Shown here piece by piece: positions 16,686 through 24,901 of a stretch of DNA of 64,000 nt. Numbering within the stretch: position 1 is the first letter of the stretch; every line of letters begins with the position of its first letter. Below the pieces are notes generated by a model. That model searched no databases and was not told the origin of the DNA. It was given only the letters and a program-made list of their open reading frames with translations. The DNA is taken from contig NZ_JAXIVS010000001.1 of assembly GCF_034259325.1 (NCBI RefSeq), forward strand, positions 186,001 to 250,000, written 5' to 3'. This stretch comes from Hyalangium ruber. Its GTDB lineage: Bacteria; Myxococcota; Myxococcia; Myxococcales; Myxococcaceae. A program made the translations under genes and the position numbers.

Positions 16686-17609
16686 TCAGCACCACTTCAT
16701 GACTTCGATGATTCCATCGAGATCCGGGGCCGCGAGTTCCAGAGCGGCTTTGTGCGCGAGGCTCCGCACGCCAACCCGGAAGTCAAATCCACAAGCCAGA
16801 GCGAGAGCGCGCTCATGCCGCAACTTCTCTACCTGACTCTCGACCACAATGGCTCGAAGGTCGGGCGGGTACGTGTCGAAATTGTCGGTCTTGACCTCCC
16901 ACAGCGTGCGCGTGGCCAGTTGTAGCGCGTCAAAGTGCTTGCCATTGACGAGCACATCCCAGCCGGGAAAGCTGTTCTGCGGAATTGGGTCGGCGCATTC
17001 GTTGTGCGGATCATTGCCGCCCCGATGCGAAGCCCGCTTGGGCATGCATTCGGGGCGACGATCATGAGGATCCGAGGAGACTGGCGGGTCTGGGGGAAAC
17101 CAATCCCTACCCAACGGGGACCCTTCCCGCTTGGCCTTTCGATTCGCGACGGATTCCTGCTCGTTGGATGGCTGTGCTTGGGTCTTGGGCTTCCCACGCT
17201 CGCGGGAGGCGTTCCGCTCATGCGCATCCAGTTCCTCTTTTATGGCGACTGCCACCGCCACCACGCCAACAACAATCACTGCTCCGACGACGATCTCAGG
17301 TGCCGCAAAGACACAGAGCCCCATGCCCACGGCAGCTGCCCCTGCGGAGGCGACAGCGCACCTTCCTGTGACATCGCGGAACTTGACCCGATCACGGTCG
17401 AGAGCGTGGTAGCACTTCTCTACCAGGCTCGACCATTCGTTGGAGGCTTCTTGCACCACGCAGTGCCCATCATCCGTCCAGGGGTACTGCGCCGCCCGCT
17501 GAAGGTTGGCGATCCTCGCGTCCTGGGCGAGTGGCACTGTCGGGCTCGGCTCCATCGTTGCGCAGGCCGAAAGAAGTAACAGAAGTGCGATGCAGGCTCG
17601 GTGCAGCAT
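16686..17609 (-). CDS. DUF6310-like lipoprotein with C-terminal nuclease-like domain, candidate SitA-type toxin
   Basis: 307 residues from ATG 17609 (GAGGT upstream). The lipobox LLSAC gives a lipidated Cys16. A region with Cys50, Cys66, Cys84 and Cys99 follows, then a long hydrophobic stretch (about 86-123), a charged linker (125-200) and a C-terminal domain. The C-terminal domain has Asp227 (FDALQ) and EVK at 238-240 on the next strand (LWEVKT), the spacing of a PD-(D/E)xK nuclease core. It ends in Cys307. The overall pattern fits DUF6310 of myxobacteria. Lipoprotein plus nuclease-like tail plus downstream partner resembles SitA polymorphic toxins transferred by outer-membrane exchange (inference). 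Confidence 0.75.
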   Translation of the reverse strand: MLHRACIALLLLLSACATMEPSPTVPLAQDARIANLQRAAQYPWTDDGHCVVQEASNEWSSLVEKCYHALDRDRVKFRDVTGRCAVASAGAAAVGMGLCVFAAPEIVVGAVIVVGVVAVAVAIKEELDAHERNASRERGKPKTQAQPSNEQESVANRKAKREGSPLGRDWFPPDPPVSSDPHDRRPECMPKRASHRGGNDPHNECADPIPQNSFPGWDVLVNGKHFDALQLATRTLWEVKTDNFDTYPPDLRAIVVESQVEKLRHERALALACGFDFRVGVRSLAHKAALELAAPDLDGIIEVMKWC

Positions 17610-17700
17610 GGTCGCGACCTCACGGAAGGGATTCTGCCTGCGTCGTTCGACAGCGAGTGCGCCCGAGTTTGGCAGCACGCCCCCTTGGAGCGCCAGATCC

Positions 17701-18261
17701 TCAGAAATGCCGAGCGATGCACTCGGCCCACAACACACCAGGCTCAGAGAACACCTGCTCGGCACTTGCATCCATCAACACCCAGCCTCCTCGAGCAAGC
17801 TCCTGTTCGAGCTGTCCCGGTCGCCATCCCGCTACACCTGCAAAGGTGAGCGTATCGCCTTCCAGTGCCACTCCCTCGCGCCAGGAGAGCCCCTCCAAAA
17901 TCCGCCGCGCCCCTTCTGGGTTCTCTCGCGCCCGAATCAGCGTCGTGCGGCGCTCGGGCGTCACCGGGCCTCCCCAGCGCATCACGTCCGCGGGTAGCGG
18001 CGTGTCTTGAGGCGTCCGCAGCCGGTTGAGCACCAGCCCCCACGTCCGATCCGGACCTACCTCGATCAAGAGCACCACCGTCTTGTCGAAGTTGCGGTCC
18101 ACCCGGCCCGGTCGCGCTACGAGGAACAGGCCTGCACGTGGCGGACGCGAGGCGCGCTCCTGCTCCTGAAGCCAGTCGAACACCCTGGGCAGGACGCCGA
18201 GCATCAGCAGCGCGGCGACGACCACCAGGGTGAACAAGAGCCTTGGGGAGGGCGGCCTCAC
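17701..18261 (-). CDS. YqgE/AlgH family protein with N-terminal membrane anchor
   Basis: 186 residues from a GTG at 18261. One transmembrane segment (about 8-26) precedes a YqgE/AlgH domain (PGLFLVARPG-like start, NFDKTVVLLIE, GLVLNRL, GWRPGQLEQELARGGW). Typical YqgE is cytoplasmic and lacks the anchor, so this is a membrane-tethered variant. The biochemical role of the family is not settled. It diverges from the M28 peptidase gene. Confidence 0.85.
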   Translation of the reverse strand: MRPPSPRLLFTLVVVAALLMLGVLPRVFDWLQEQERASRPPRAGLFLVARPGRVDRNFDKTVVLLIEVGPDRTWGLVLNRLRTPQDTPLPADVMRWGGPVTPERRTTLIRARENPEGARRILEGLSWREGVALEGDTLTFAGVAGWRPGQLEQELARGGWVLMDASAEQVFSEPGVLWAECIARHF

Positions 18262-18373
18262 GCCCGGAAACGTAGCACCGTGACGGGCACTCCCCTGCTC
18301 CGGGAAGAAGTCCGGGTCCGCTATGTTCCCTCCGGCCCTGAGGGTGCTTCATTCGGCGCCTGCGGAGGAGCGT

Positions 18374-19354
18374 ATGGGTCGGCGATGGCTTCGGTGGGGA
18401 CTGGGCATGCTGGCGGTCGGCGCTGTGGCTCTCGCAGCCGGGCTCGCTTGGTGGCTCCGGCCGCTGTCGGCGCCACCTCCTTGTGAGCCCGGCACGGTGG
18501 ACCCTGAACGCCTGAAAGCCCACGTGCGTGCTCTGTCCGAGACGTTCCACCCTCGGGACTCCCTCCACCCGGAGAACCTGGAACGAGCCGCGACCTATCT
18601 CAGCGAGCACCTCTCCCGGGCCGGTGGTCAAGTGGACTCCCAGACCTACCGCGTGGGCGACACCCGCTACCGCAACGTCATTGCTCGCTTCGGTCCCGAA
18701 TCGGCGGAACGCCTCGTCATCGGCGCCCACTACGACACCGCAGGGCCGCTGCCGGGCGCGGACGACAATGCCAGCGGAGTCGCCGGCCTGCTCGAGCTGG
18801 CCAACCTCCTGGGCCAGCACCCACCACCGGTGCGCGTGGAGCTCGTGGGCTTCACGCTGGAGGAGCCGCCCTACTTCCGCACCGAGCACATGGGCAGCCG
18901 GGTTCACGCCAAATCCCTGCGCCAGGCCGGGGTGAAGGTTCGCGCCATGCTCTCGCTGGAGACCATCGGCACCTTCACGGACGCCCCGGATAGCCAGCAC
19001 TACCCCATCCCTCAGCTCCGGTGGCACTACCCCTCCACCGGAAACTTCATCGCCGTCGTGGGTGAGCTGAACGATGGCGGCCTCGTTCGCCAGGTCGCCA
19101 CGGCGATGCGCGCGGGTGGCCCCCTGCCCGTCGAGTTCCTCAACGCTCCCGCCAGCCTCGAGGGCATCGACTTCTCCGACCACGCCAGCTACCAGGCCGA
19201 AGGCTACCGCGCCGCCATGGTCACCGACACCGCCTTCTTCCGGAACCCGCGCTACCACGAGCCCACCGACACCTGGGACACCCTGGACTACGCGCGCATG
19301 GCCCAGGTCATCCAGGGCGTGCATTGCGCCGTGCGGGAGCTGACCCGACCCTGA
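18374..19354 (+). CDS. M28-family zinc aminopeptidase, membrane-anchored
   Basis: 326 residues; ATG 18374 follows GGAGG. A transmembrane anchor (about 8-28) is followed by a periplasmic M28 domain. Metal-binding motifs are visible in family order: HYDT, ADDNASG, the catalytic E of TLEEPPYF and a second metal-site segment at LSLETIG; a late DHASY likely supplies the last ligand. It is expected to remove N-terminal residues from peptides outside the inner membrane. A second M28 gene lies at 61985-63022. Confidence 0.88.
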   Translation: MGRRWLRWGLGMLAVGAVALAAGLAWWLRPLSAPPPCEPGTVDPERLKAHVRALSETFHPRDSLHPENLERAATYLSEHLSRAGGQVDSQTYRVGDTRYRNVIARFGPESAERLVIGAHYDTAGPLPGADDNASGVAGLLELANLLGQHPPPVRVELVGFTLEEPPYFRTEHMGSRVHAKSLRQAGVKVRAMLSLETIGTFTDAPDSQHYPIPQLRWHYPSTGNFIAVVGELNDGGLVRQVATAMRAGGPLPVEFLNAPASLEGIDFSDHASYQAEGYRAAMVTDTAFFRNPRYHEPTDTWDTLDYARMAQVIQGVHCAVRELTRP

Positions 19355-19441
19355 ACCGCGGGGCACCCCGGTTGACGCGCAACCGCACGGAACGATAGGG
19401 GGCAGGGCCGCTTCCCTGTTCCTCGAAAGGCCTCCGCTCCC

Positions 19442-20065
19442 ATGCGTCTCGCCATCGTCCTGCTGACCCTTGCCGCCAGCTCCGCCCTCGCCCAGGGGAC
19501 TCCCTCCGCGCAGGCCAAGGCGGGCGCCAACTCCACCATCACCGTGCGCTGCATGGATGACTGCTCCGTGCGGTTGGATGGCAAGGCCGGCATGCGCAAG
19601 GACCCGCGCACCTGGGAGTTCAAGGACGTCGCCCCCGGCCAGCGGCGGGTGGAGGCCACGGGTGGCTTCCTCAACCGCTCCCTCTACAACGGCTACGCCG
19701 ACGTGCCCGCGGGCATGCGGGTGATGGCGCAGATCAGCAGCAGCAACCGGCTCACCATCACCGAGAGCAAGCCCCTCACCGAGGAGAAGGAGGCCAAGGT
19801 CACTGGCACCACCCCCTCCGTGCTCACCATGCGCTGCCCCAAGCAATGCACCGTGTCCGTGGATGGCGCGCGCAAAGGCGCGGGCCAGTCTCAGCTCGTC
19901 GTCGTACGCGACCTCCCCCCGGGTGAGCACACCATCGAGGTGAAGTTCGTGCTCGGCACCAAGATGGTGCGCAGCCAGCTCGACATCCCCGCCGGCAGCG
20001 AGGTCTTCGCCACCGCCACCGAAGGGGGCATCACCATCACCAACAGCAAGCCGCTGGGCAAGTAG
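19442..20065 (+). CDS. Exported protein with two PEGA-like repeats
   Basis: 207 residues with a cleavable signal peptide (ASSALAQ). Two similar beta modules follow (TIT(V/I)RCMDDCSVRLDGK and VLTMRCPKQCTVSVDGARK), each with a C-x(2,3)-C pair. Both end in a strand of the type ITITxSKPL. They look like a tandem duplication of a PEGA-related domain. There is no catalytic residue pattern; it is probably an envelope structural or binding protein. Confidence 0.65.
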   Translation: MRLAIVLLTLAASSALAQGTPSAQAKAGANSTITVRCMDDCSVRLDGKAGMRKDPRTWEFKDVAPGQRRVEATGGFLNRSLYNGYADVPAGMRVMAQISSSNRLTITESKPLTEEKEAKVTGTTPSVLTMRCPKQCTVSVDGARKGAGQSQLVVVRDLPPGEHTIEVKFVLGTKMVRSQLDIPAGSEVFATATEGGITITNSKPLGK

Positions 20066-20069
20066 GGCC

Positions 20070-22373
20070 TCAGCCCCGGCAGAGTTCTCCGAGGATGCGC
20101 ACCGCCTCCCGCGCCGCCGCCTCGGGCCGAACGCTCGTGTCCGAGATGCCAGCGATGACCCGGGTGAGATCGTGATCCACCGGGCGCTCCTTGCCCGCCC
20201 ACCCCTGCCCCGTGGGCGCGGTGAGGTACGCCGAATAGCTGTGGTGCCCCGAGCCCGGGCGCTCGCCCACCACGTGGATCAGGGCCCTCGGCAACGTGTC
20301 CGCCGCGTCTCCGAAGAGCAGCTCGCCGATCTGGTAGCCCGCTCGCACGCGCCCGTAGCGCACCACCAGGTGCTCGGATGCCACGCGGTAGTTGGCCGCC
20401 TCCAGCTCGCGGCGCAGCGACTCCAGGAACGGTGCCAGGTGCCCCGCATCCATGAGCGAGCGCGGATCCAGCCCGTCCGAGATGACGAGCTGCACGTCCC
20501 ACTTTCCATCCCGGCCAGAGCGCAGCGCCTGCACCTCGCTCACCGACTCCACCGCCAGCCGCTCGCCCGACACCGGATGGAGGATGTAGTCGCGGCGATC
20601 CGCCGCCTGGGTGCGCAGCCGCACCGCCTGGGGAATCGTCTCGATGAAGGCGGCCGACAGCTCCGTCCAGATGCCCCGCTTGGCGTCCTCGTAGTGGCCG
20701 CGCACCTCGCGATCGAGCCCGGGCTCCAGGTCCCACGGGTGCTCGCCATACCCCGTCGCCAGCGCTACGCCGCGCGCGCGCACCTCGGCCATCTGCCGCT
20801 CGGCCTCCGCCAGCAGCTCCGCCTCCGGGCGCGTGTCTCCCTTGCGCCGCCGGTACTGTGCATAGACCCAGCGCGGGTCTCCGAAGTGCTCCGTGGGCTT
20901 GCCCTGCGCGTCGATGACGCCCAGCTCCTGGAAGAAGGCCCACATCCGGTCATCCACCTTCAGGCCGAAGCGCTCGCGCAGGCGCACGTGGTCCTGGAAC
21001 GCCGTCGTCAGGTAGCTGAGCATCGGATCATTGCGCGTCGGCAGCGCCATCAGATAGCCGGGGCTCGCCGGGGCGATCTGCTCCTGGCACCAGCCCAGGT
21101 CATCCAGCGACACGTCCATGTGCAGCGTGGAGCAGATGTCCAGGCCGATCATCAGCCCGTGCAGCTTGCCCATGACGATGTCCTCGAGGCAGCAGCGCAC
21201 CAGCTGCTCCTTCGAGCGGAACACCTCCGGACCGATGAAGCCCGCCACGTCGTTGACGTGGACCCAGGGCGCCGCCACCTTCCCCGCCCCCATCTGCGCC
21301 AGCGCCACGCGCCGCTTCAGCGCCCGGGCGAAGCCGTACTTGCGCGACTCCAGCAACACCATGTCGCAGCCGGCGTGCTGCCCGTTGGTCGCGTCCGCCC
21401 CCTGCCCCGTCTCGAAGTAGAGCCCAAATCGGCCCGTGCGCCGGGCCGCGTGCTCCACCATCCGCTCCAGGGTGACGTCGAAGGTGCGGTTGGCCGCCTC
21501 GGTGCCCGCGATGCTCTGGAACCAGATGCCCGTGGTGCCCGGCTGCAGTTCCTCCACCCGCGCCTGGATGTCGATGTGCGACAGCACGCAGTGGGGCATC
21601 ACCTCTTCCAGCCCGAAGGTGACGAGGATGTCGTGCAGCGCGGCCTCCACCGCTCCCACCGACTCGGGCGAAGACGACACCGGGTTGGTGCCCAGCACCA
21701 CGTCCCCCAGCGCGAAGGACCAGCCGTTGAACACCTGCCAGCGGATGTCCTCGGGGTGATCCGTGGGCGAGTTGGGCTGGATGCGCGCCCCCAGGTAGCC
21801 CCGCGCTCCCAGGTGGCTGCCCGGCAGCGGGTGGAACACCTTGCTCCCCACGTGGGTGAGCTCCGCGTCGCTCATCAGCTTGACGACGCAGGCGATGGCG
21901 TCACTGCCCAGCCCGCGGCAGGCCGCCTTGATCTCCTCCTCCCGCGCCGAGAGCAGGAAGTCCTTCAGCTGCCCCACCGTCCAACTCGCCGTGGACGCGC
22001 GAGCCTCGGCGTCGATCGCCTCCAGCATGAAGGCGTACAGCCGATCCTCCAGCGGTGGGTGCGCATGGAGATCTCCCAGTCGGGTGCGCGAGAGCAGGGC
22101 CCGGGCGTTGGCGCGGGACACCTCATCCGCCGCCGCCACGCCGATGGCCTCGTCCCCCTCTTTATATGCGTTGGCCGCTCCCAGCAGCTGCTGGTACAGC
22201 CGCGGCTCGAAAGCCCCCCGGACGCGCTGGAGGTAGCCGAACACATCCTCCTCGGGGCGGACCTCGGGGATGGAGACCCCACGCTCCACCGCGCCGCGCT
22301 TGGGAAGCGCGGCCTCATCGGCGGGAAGGCTGGGGGTAGAGAGCTCGGGTGCGGATCGCTGAGGCTGAGTCAT
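20070..22373 (-). CDS. eutBC: Ethanolamine ammonia-lyase, EutB and EutC fused in one chain
   Basis: 767 residues. Residues about 43-510 align by eye with EutB, the large (barrel) subunit: VAAADEVSRANARALLS, ARIQPNSPTD, GDVVLGTNPV, CVLSHIDIQ, LYFETGQGAD and GFIGPE. Residues about 570-767 align with EutC, the small cobalamin-binding subunit, including the signature GERPGSGHHSYSAYL. The enzyme uses adenosylcobalamin to turn ethanolamine into acetaldehyde and ammonia. The subunits are normally separate genes; here a linker of about 60 residues joins them. An N-terminal extension of about 42 residues is extra. No eutA reactivase or microcompartment gene is in the window. Confidence 0.9.
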   Translation of the reverse strand: MTQPQRSAPELSTPSLPADEAALPKRGAVERGVSIPEVRPEEDVFGYLQRVRGAFEPRLYQQLLGAANAYKEGDEAIGVAAADEVSRANARALLSRTRLGDLHAHPPLEDRLYAFMLEAIDAEARASTASWTVGQLKDFLLSAREEEIKAACRGLGSDAIACVVKLMSDAELTHVGSKVFHPLPGSHLGARGYLGARIQPNSPTDHPEDIRWQVFNGWSFALGDVVLGTNPVSSSPESVGAVEAALHDILVTFGLEEVMPHCVLSHIDIQARVEELQPGTTGIWFQSIAGTEAANRTFDVTLERMVEHAARRTGRFGLYFETGQGADATNGQHAGCDMVLLESRKYGFARALKRRVALAQMGAGKVAAPWVHVNDVAGFIGPEVFRSKEQLVRCCLEDIVMGKLHGLMIGLDICSTLHMDVSLDDLGWCQEQIAPASPGYLMALPTRNDPMLSYLTTAFQDHVRLRERFGLKVDDRMWAFFQELGVIDAQGKPTEHFGDPRWVYAQYRRRKGDTRPEAELLAEAERQMAEVRARGVALATGYGEHPWDLEPGLDREVRGHYEDAKRGIWTELSAAFIETIPQAVRLRTQAADRRDYILHPVSGERLAVESVSEVQALRSGRDGKWDVQLVISDGLDPRSLMDAGHLAPFLESLRRELEAANYRVASEHLVVRYGRVRAGYQIGELLFGDAADTLPRALIHVVGERPGSGHHSYSAYLTAPTGQGWAGKERPVDHDLTRVIAGISDTSVRPEAAAREAVRILGELCRG

Positions 22374-22490
22374 GGAGACCCCTTCAACCGCTGAGTCCCC
22401 GGCAGGTTAATGAGGGGGACGGCGGGCCGCCATGGCTGCCTCTCCTCCAAGCAGCCACTACTGAACTCAAGGAATTCCCGGCGCTTCTCC

Positions 22491-23630
22491 CTACATCATG
22501 CGGGACCAGGGCCCCATGAGCTCCTGGGACTCGTCCAGATGCCGGGGGGGACGCGCCCTCCGGGGGCTCGGCGTGGTGAGCTGGGCCGCCCGGTTGGCGG
22601 GCGGGTTGAAGTGGACGACTTGGGGCAACCTGGGCCCATCCACCGAATAGAAGCGGGGTGGCTCCGGCACGAGGATGCGACGCGACGCCTGCCCTCCCTC
22701 GCTTTGCTCCCAGGCGAAGGCCCGCGACGCCCAGACCATGCGGTTGCCAGCGGACATCGTCGCCATCAGCTCCGCGCTCAGCGCTCCCCCGCTTCGCGGG
22801 CGCTCGTCCGGGATCTTCGACAGCAGCCGAAGGATGACGGTGCCCAGACCCCGGGGCACCCTTGGGTTGATCTCCCAGGGAGCCGGCGGCATCCGCAGCT
22901 CGGCTTCCCGGTGGAGCTGATCCAACGACAGGCTCGGAGAGAACGGCGAGTGCCCCGTCACCAGCCAGTAAGCGGTGGCCCCCAGGGCGTACAGATCATC
23001 GGAGGGCCGGAAGTAATAGCGCAGGCCGCGCCGCCCCCAGTTCACCCGCAGGAAGCGCAGCGCCTCGGGGCTGCGGAACACCAGCGTCTCCGGCGGCAGG
23101 GGCATCTGCGTGAGGGTGTCCGCCCCCTCGTTACCGCCCGCCCGCAGGTCCAGCAGCACCGGCTCCCCATCCTCGTCCCGCACCCGGATGTTGTCCGGGC
23201 GGATGTCGCGGTGCCAGGTGTCCCCGCCGTGGATGTGGTCGATCGCGAAGGCCAGCCGGCTCATCAGCGCGACCACCTGCAGGAAGGTGGGGTTGACCTT
23301 CTCCGCCCACCCCGGAAGGGCCTGGCCTCGGATGTAGTCCCGGACGACGAAGAAGAAGCCTTCGCGCGAGCGCGGCCAGCGCCCACACGCGTGCAGCCTC
23401 ACCACGTTGGGATGGGAAGCCTTGAGCCGCGCCGTCCACTCATCAAAGTGGCCCTCGGACTCGCGCAGCGACATCTTCAAGGCCAGAGGGTGGCCCGGGT
23501 TGCGCACGTCCTCCACCCGGTAGATGGCGCCGTGGCCCCACCGGCCCAGTTGCTGGAGGATGCGCCAGTTCCCCACCAGCGTCCCAGGCGTCAGCTCATC
23601 TGGGCGTATGGGGGAGAACACCATGTCCAT
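22491..23630 (-). CDS. Ser/Thr protein kinase-like protein
   Basis: 379 residues. The kinase domain spans about 20-290: a Gly-rich loop (LGRWGHGAIYRV), the VAIK-type Lys (LALKMSL), and a catalytic loop HRDIRPDN with Asp and Asn intact. The DFG motif is replaced by DLR (LLDLRAGG), keeping the metal-binding Asp but losing Phe-Gly. The C-terminal 90 residues are basic and Pro-rich without a membrane segment, unlike the many membrane-anchored myxobacterial kinases. Activity is likely but not certain because of the altered DFG. The promoter candidate at 23664-23692 would drive it. Confidence 0.85.
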   Translation of the reverse strand: MDMVFSPIRPDELTPGTLVGNWRILQQLGRWGHGAIYRVEDVRNPGHPLALKMSLRESEGHFDEWTARLKASHPNVVRLHACGRWPRSREGFFFVVRDYIRGQALPGWAEKVNPTFLQVVALMSRLAFAIDHIHGGDTWHRDIRPDNIRVRDEDGEPVLLDLRAGGNEGADTLTQMPLPPETLVFRSPEALRFLRVNWGRRGLRYYFRPSDDLYALGATAYWLVTGHSPFSPSLSLDQLHREAELRMPPAPWEINPRVPRGLGTVILRLLSKIPDERPRSGGALSAELMATMSAGNRMVWASRAFAWEQSEGGQASRRILVPEPPRFYSVDGPRLPQVVHFNPPANRAAQLTTPSPRRARPPRHLDESQELMGPWSRMM

Positions 23631-23663
23631 TGTCGGGAACCCCAGGTGGCTGAAATTCTATGT

Positions 23664-23692
23664 ATTGTATCAGACCTATCAGGTCCACCCAA
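23664..23692 (-). promoter_or_regulatory. Sigma-70-type promoter candidate for the kinase gene
   Basis: On the minus strand TTGGGT and TACAAT are separated by exactly 17 bp in an unusually AT-rich patch; the -10 lies about 35 bp before the kinase ATG at 23630. A palindrome in the spacer (23673-23685) could be an operator. Confidence 0.45.
23673..23685. promoter_or_regulatory. Palindrome in promoter spacer, candidate operator
   Basis: GACCTATCAGGTC consists of two 5-bp arms (GACCT/AGGTC) around a 3-bp centre. It lies between the -35 and -10 of the kinase promoter candidate, a position where a bound repressor would block RNA polymerase. Inferred from position. Confidence 0.35.
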
Positions 23693-23850
23693 CCTACCCG
23701 CTCTTATAGGGCACTTAACGACGGGACGCCCCCTCATACTTCCCTTCTGGTCGCTGGGTTACACTCACTCCGCGTGGAAGGCGGACTGCCCAGAAGATCC
23801 CGTGGTTTTCAGGGGCTCGGGGATTCCCTGTCACCAAAGACAGAGCTGTC

Positions 23851-24771
23851 TCAGCGGCCCTGCGCGCCCGAGTGCAACGACTCGATGGCGCGAGCCAGCA
23901 GAGGAGCGATCGACACCACCTCTACCGGCACAGGGAGCCGCTCGGGCCTGGGGACGCTGTCGGTGGTGAGCAGGCGGCGCAAGGAGAGGCGCTGGAGCCG
24001 CTCGATCGCGGGGCCCACCAGCAGCGCATGGCTGGCCACCACGGTGACGTCCGGGGCGCATCCCGCCTCCAGCAGGGCCTGCACCGCCGCCTCGATGGTG
24101 CCGGCGGTGGAGATCATATCGTCCACGAGGATGGGCGCGCAGCCCTTCACCTCGCCGGTGATGTTGTGGGCCTGCACCTCGGAGCCGCTCATGCGGCGCT
24201 TGTGCACCACGGCCACCGGCAGCTTCAGGTGCGCCGCGTAGCGCTCCGCGCGCTTCACCGCCCCCAGGTCCGGAGAGACGATGACCGAGCGGGGAGCCGC
24301 CGTGCCGCGCAGGTGCTCCGCCAGGAGCGGCATGGCGCTCAGGTGCTCGACGGGGATGTTGAAGCAGCCCTCCACGGCCGGGCTGTGCAGGTCCACCGAG
24401 ATGAGCCGGTCCACGCCCGCGGCCCGGATCATGTCCGCCACCAGCCGCGCGCCCAGCGGCTCACGCCCCGTCTCCCGGCGATCATGCCGGGCATAGGCGA
24501 GGTAGGGCACCACGGCCGTCACCCGCGCGGCCCCCCGGCGCCGGCACGCGTCCACCAGGAGGAGCAGCTCCATCAGGTGCGAGTCCACGGGCGGCCCCAG
24601 GGGCTGGAGCAGGTAGACGTCACAGCCCCGCACCTCCTCGGCCACCTCGACGTGGTGCTCTCCGTCCGGGAAGCGGTCGACGACGCAGCGCCCGAGCTCC
24701 AGACCGAGCACCTTCGCGACGGCCTCGCCCAGCGCAGGGTGGGATGAACCGGACATCAGGGTGACGCGCAT
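23851..24771 (-). CDS. prs: Ribose-phosphate pyrophosphokinase (PRPP synthetase)
   Basis: 306 residues, near full length for the family. It makes PRPP from ribose 5-phosphate and ATP for nucleotide, His and Trp synthesis. Motifs in order: FPDGEHHVEV, PYLAYARHDR (ATP loop), VDLHSPAVEGCF, and the PRPP-binding loop ILVDDMISTAGTI. The MISTAGT version, rather than IVDTAGT, and the shorter chain recall archaeal-type or class II/III enzymes, so this may be a second, allosterically different PRPP synthetase. It diverges from the MscS gene. Confidence 0.9.
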   Translation of the reverse strand: MRVTLMSGSSHPALGEAVAKVLGLELGRCVVDRFPDGEHHVEVAEEVRGCDVYLLQPLGPPVDSHLMELLLLVDACRRRGAARVTAVVPYLAYARHDRRETGREPLGARLVADMIRAAGVDRLISVDLHSPAVEGCFNIPVEHLSAMPLLAEHLRGTAAPRSVIVSPDLGAVKRAERYAAHLKLPVAVVHKRRMSGSEVQAHNITGEVKGCAPILVDDMISTAGTIEAAVQALLEAGCAPDVTVVASHALLVGPAIERLQRLSLRRLLTTDSVPRPERLPVPVEVVSIAPLLARAIESLHSGAQGR

Positions 24772-24901
24772 GGAGACTCCCGGAGCAGGACTGCAGGCTC
24801 GGCATTGTGCCGTCCCGACGCGGTTCGATCACGTTGATCCTCGCGGGCGCCGCCAACGCCTGACATCATCCCCTGAACCGCACCGAGAGAGGAGCCAAGA
24901 C

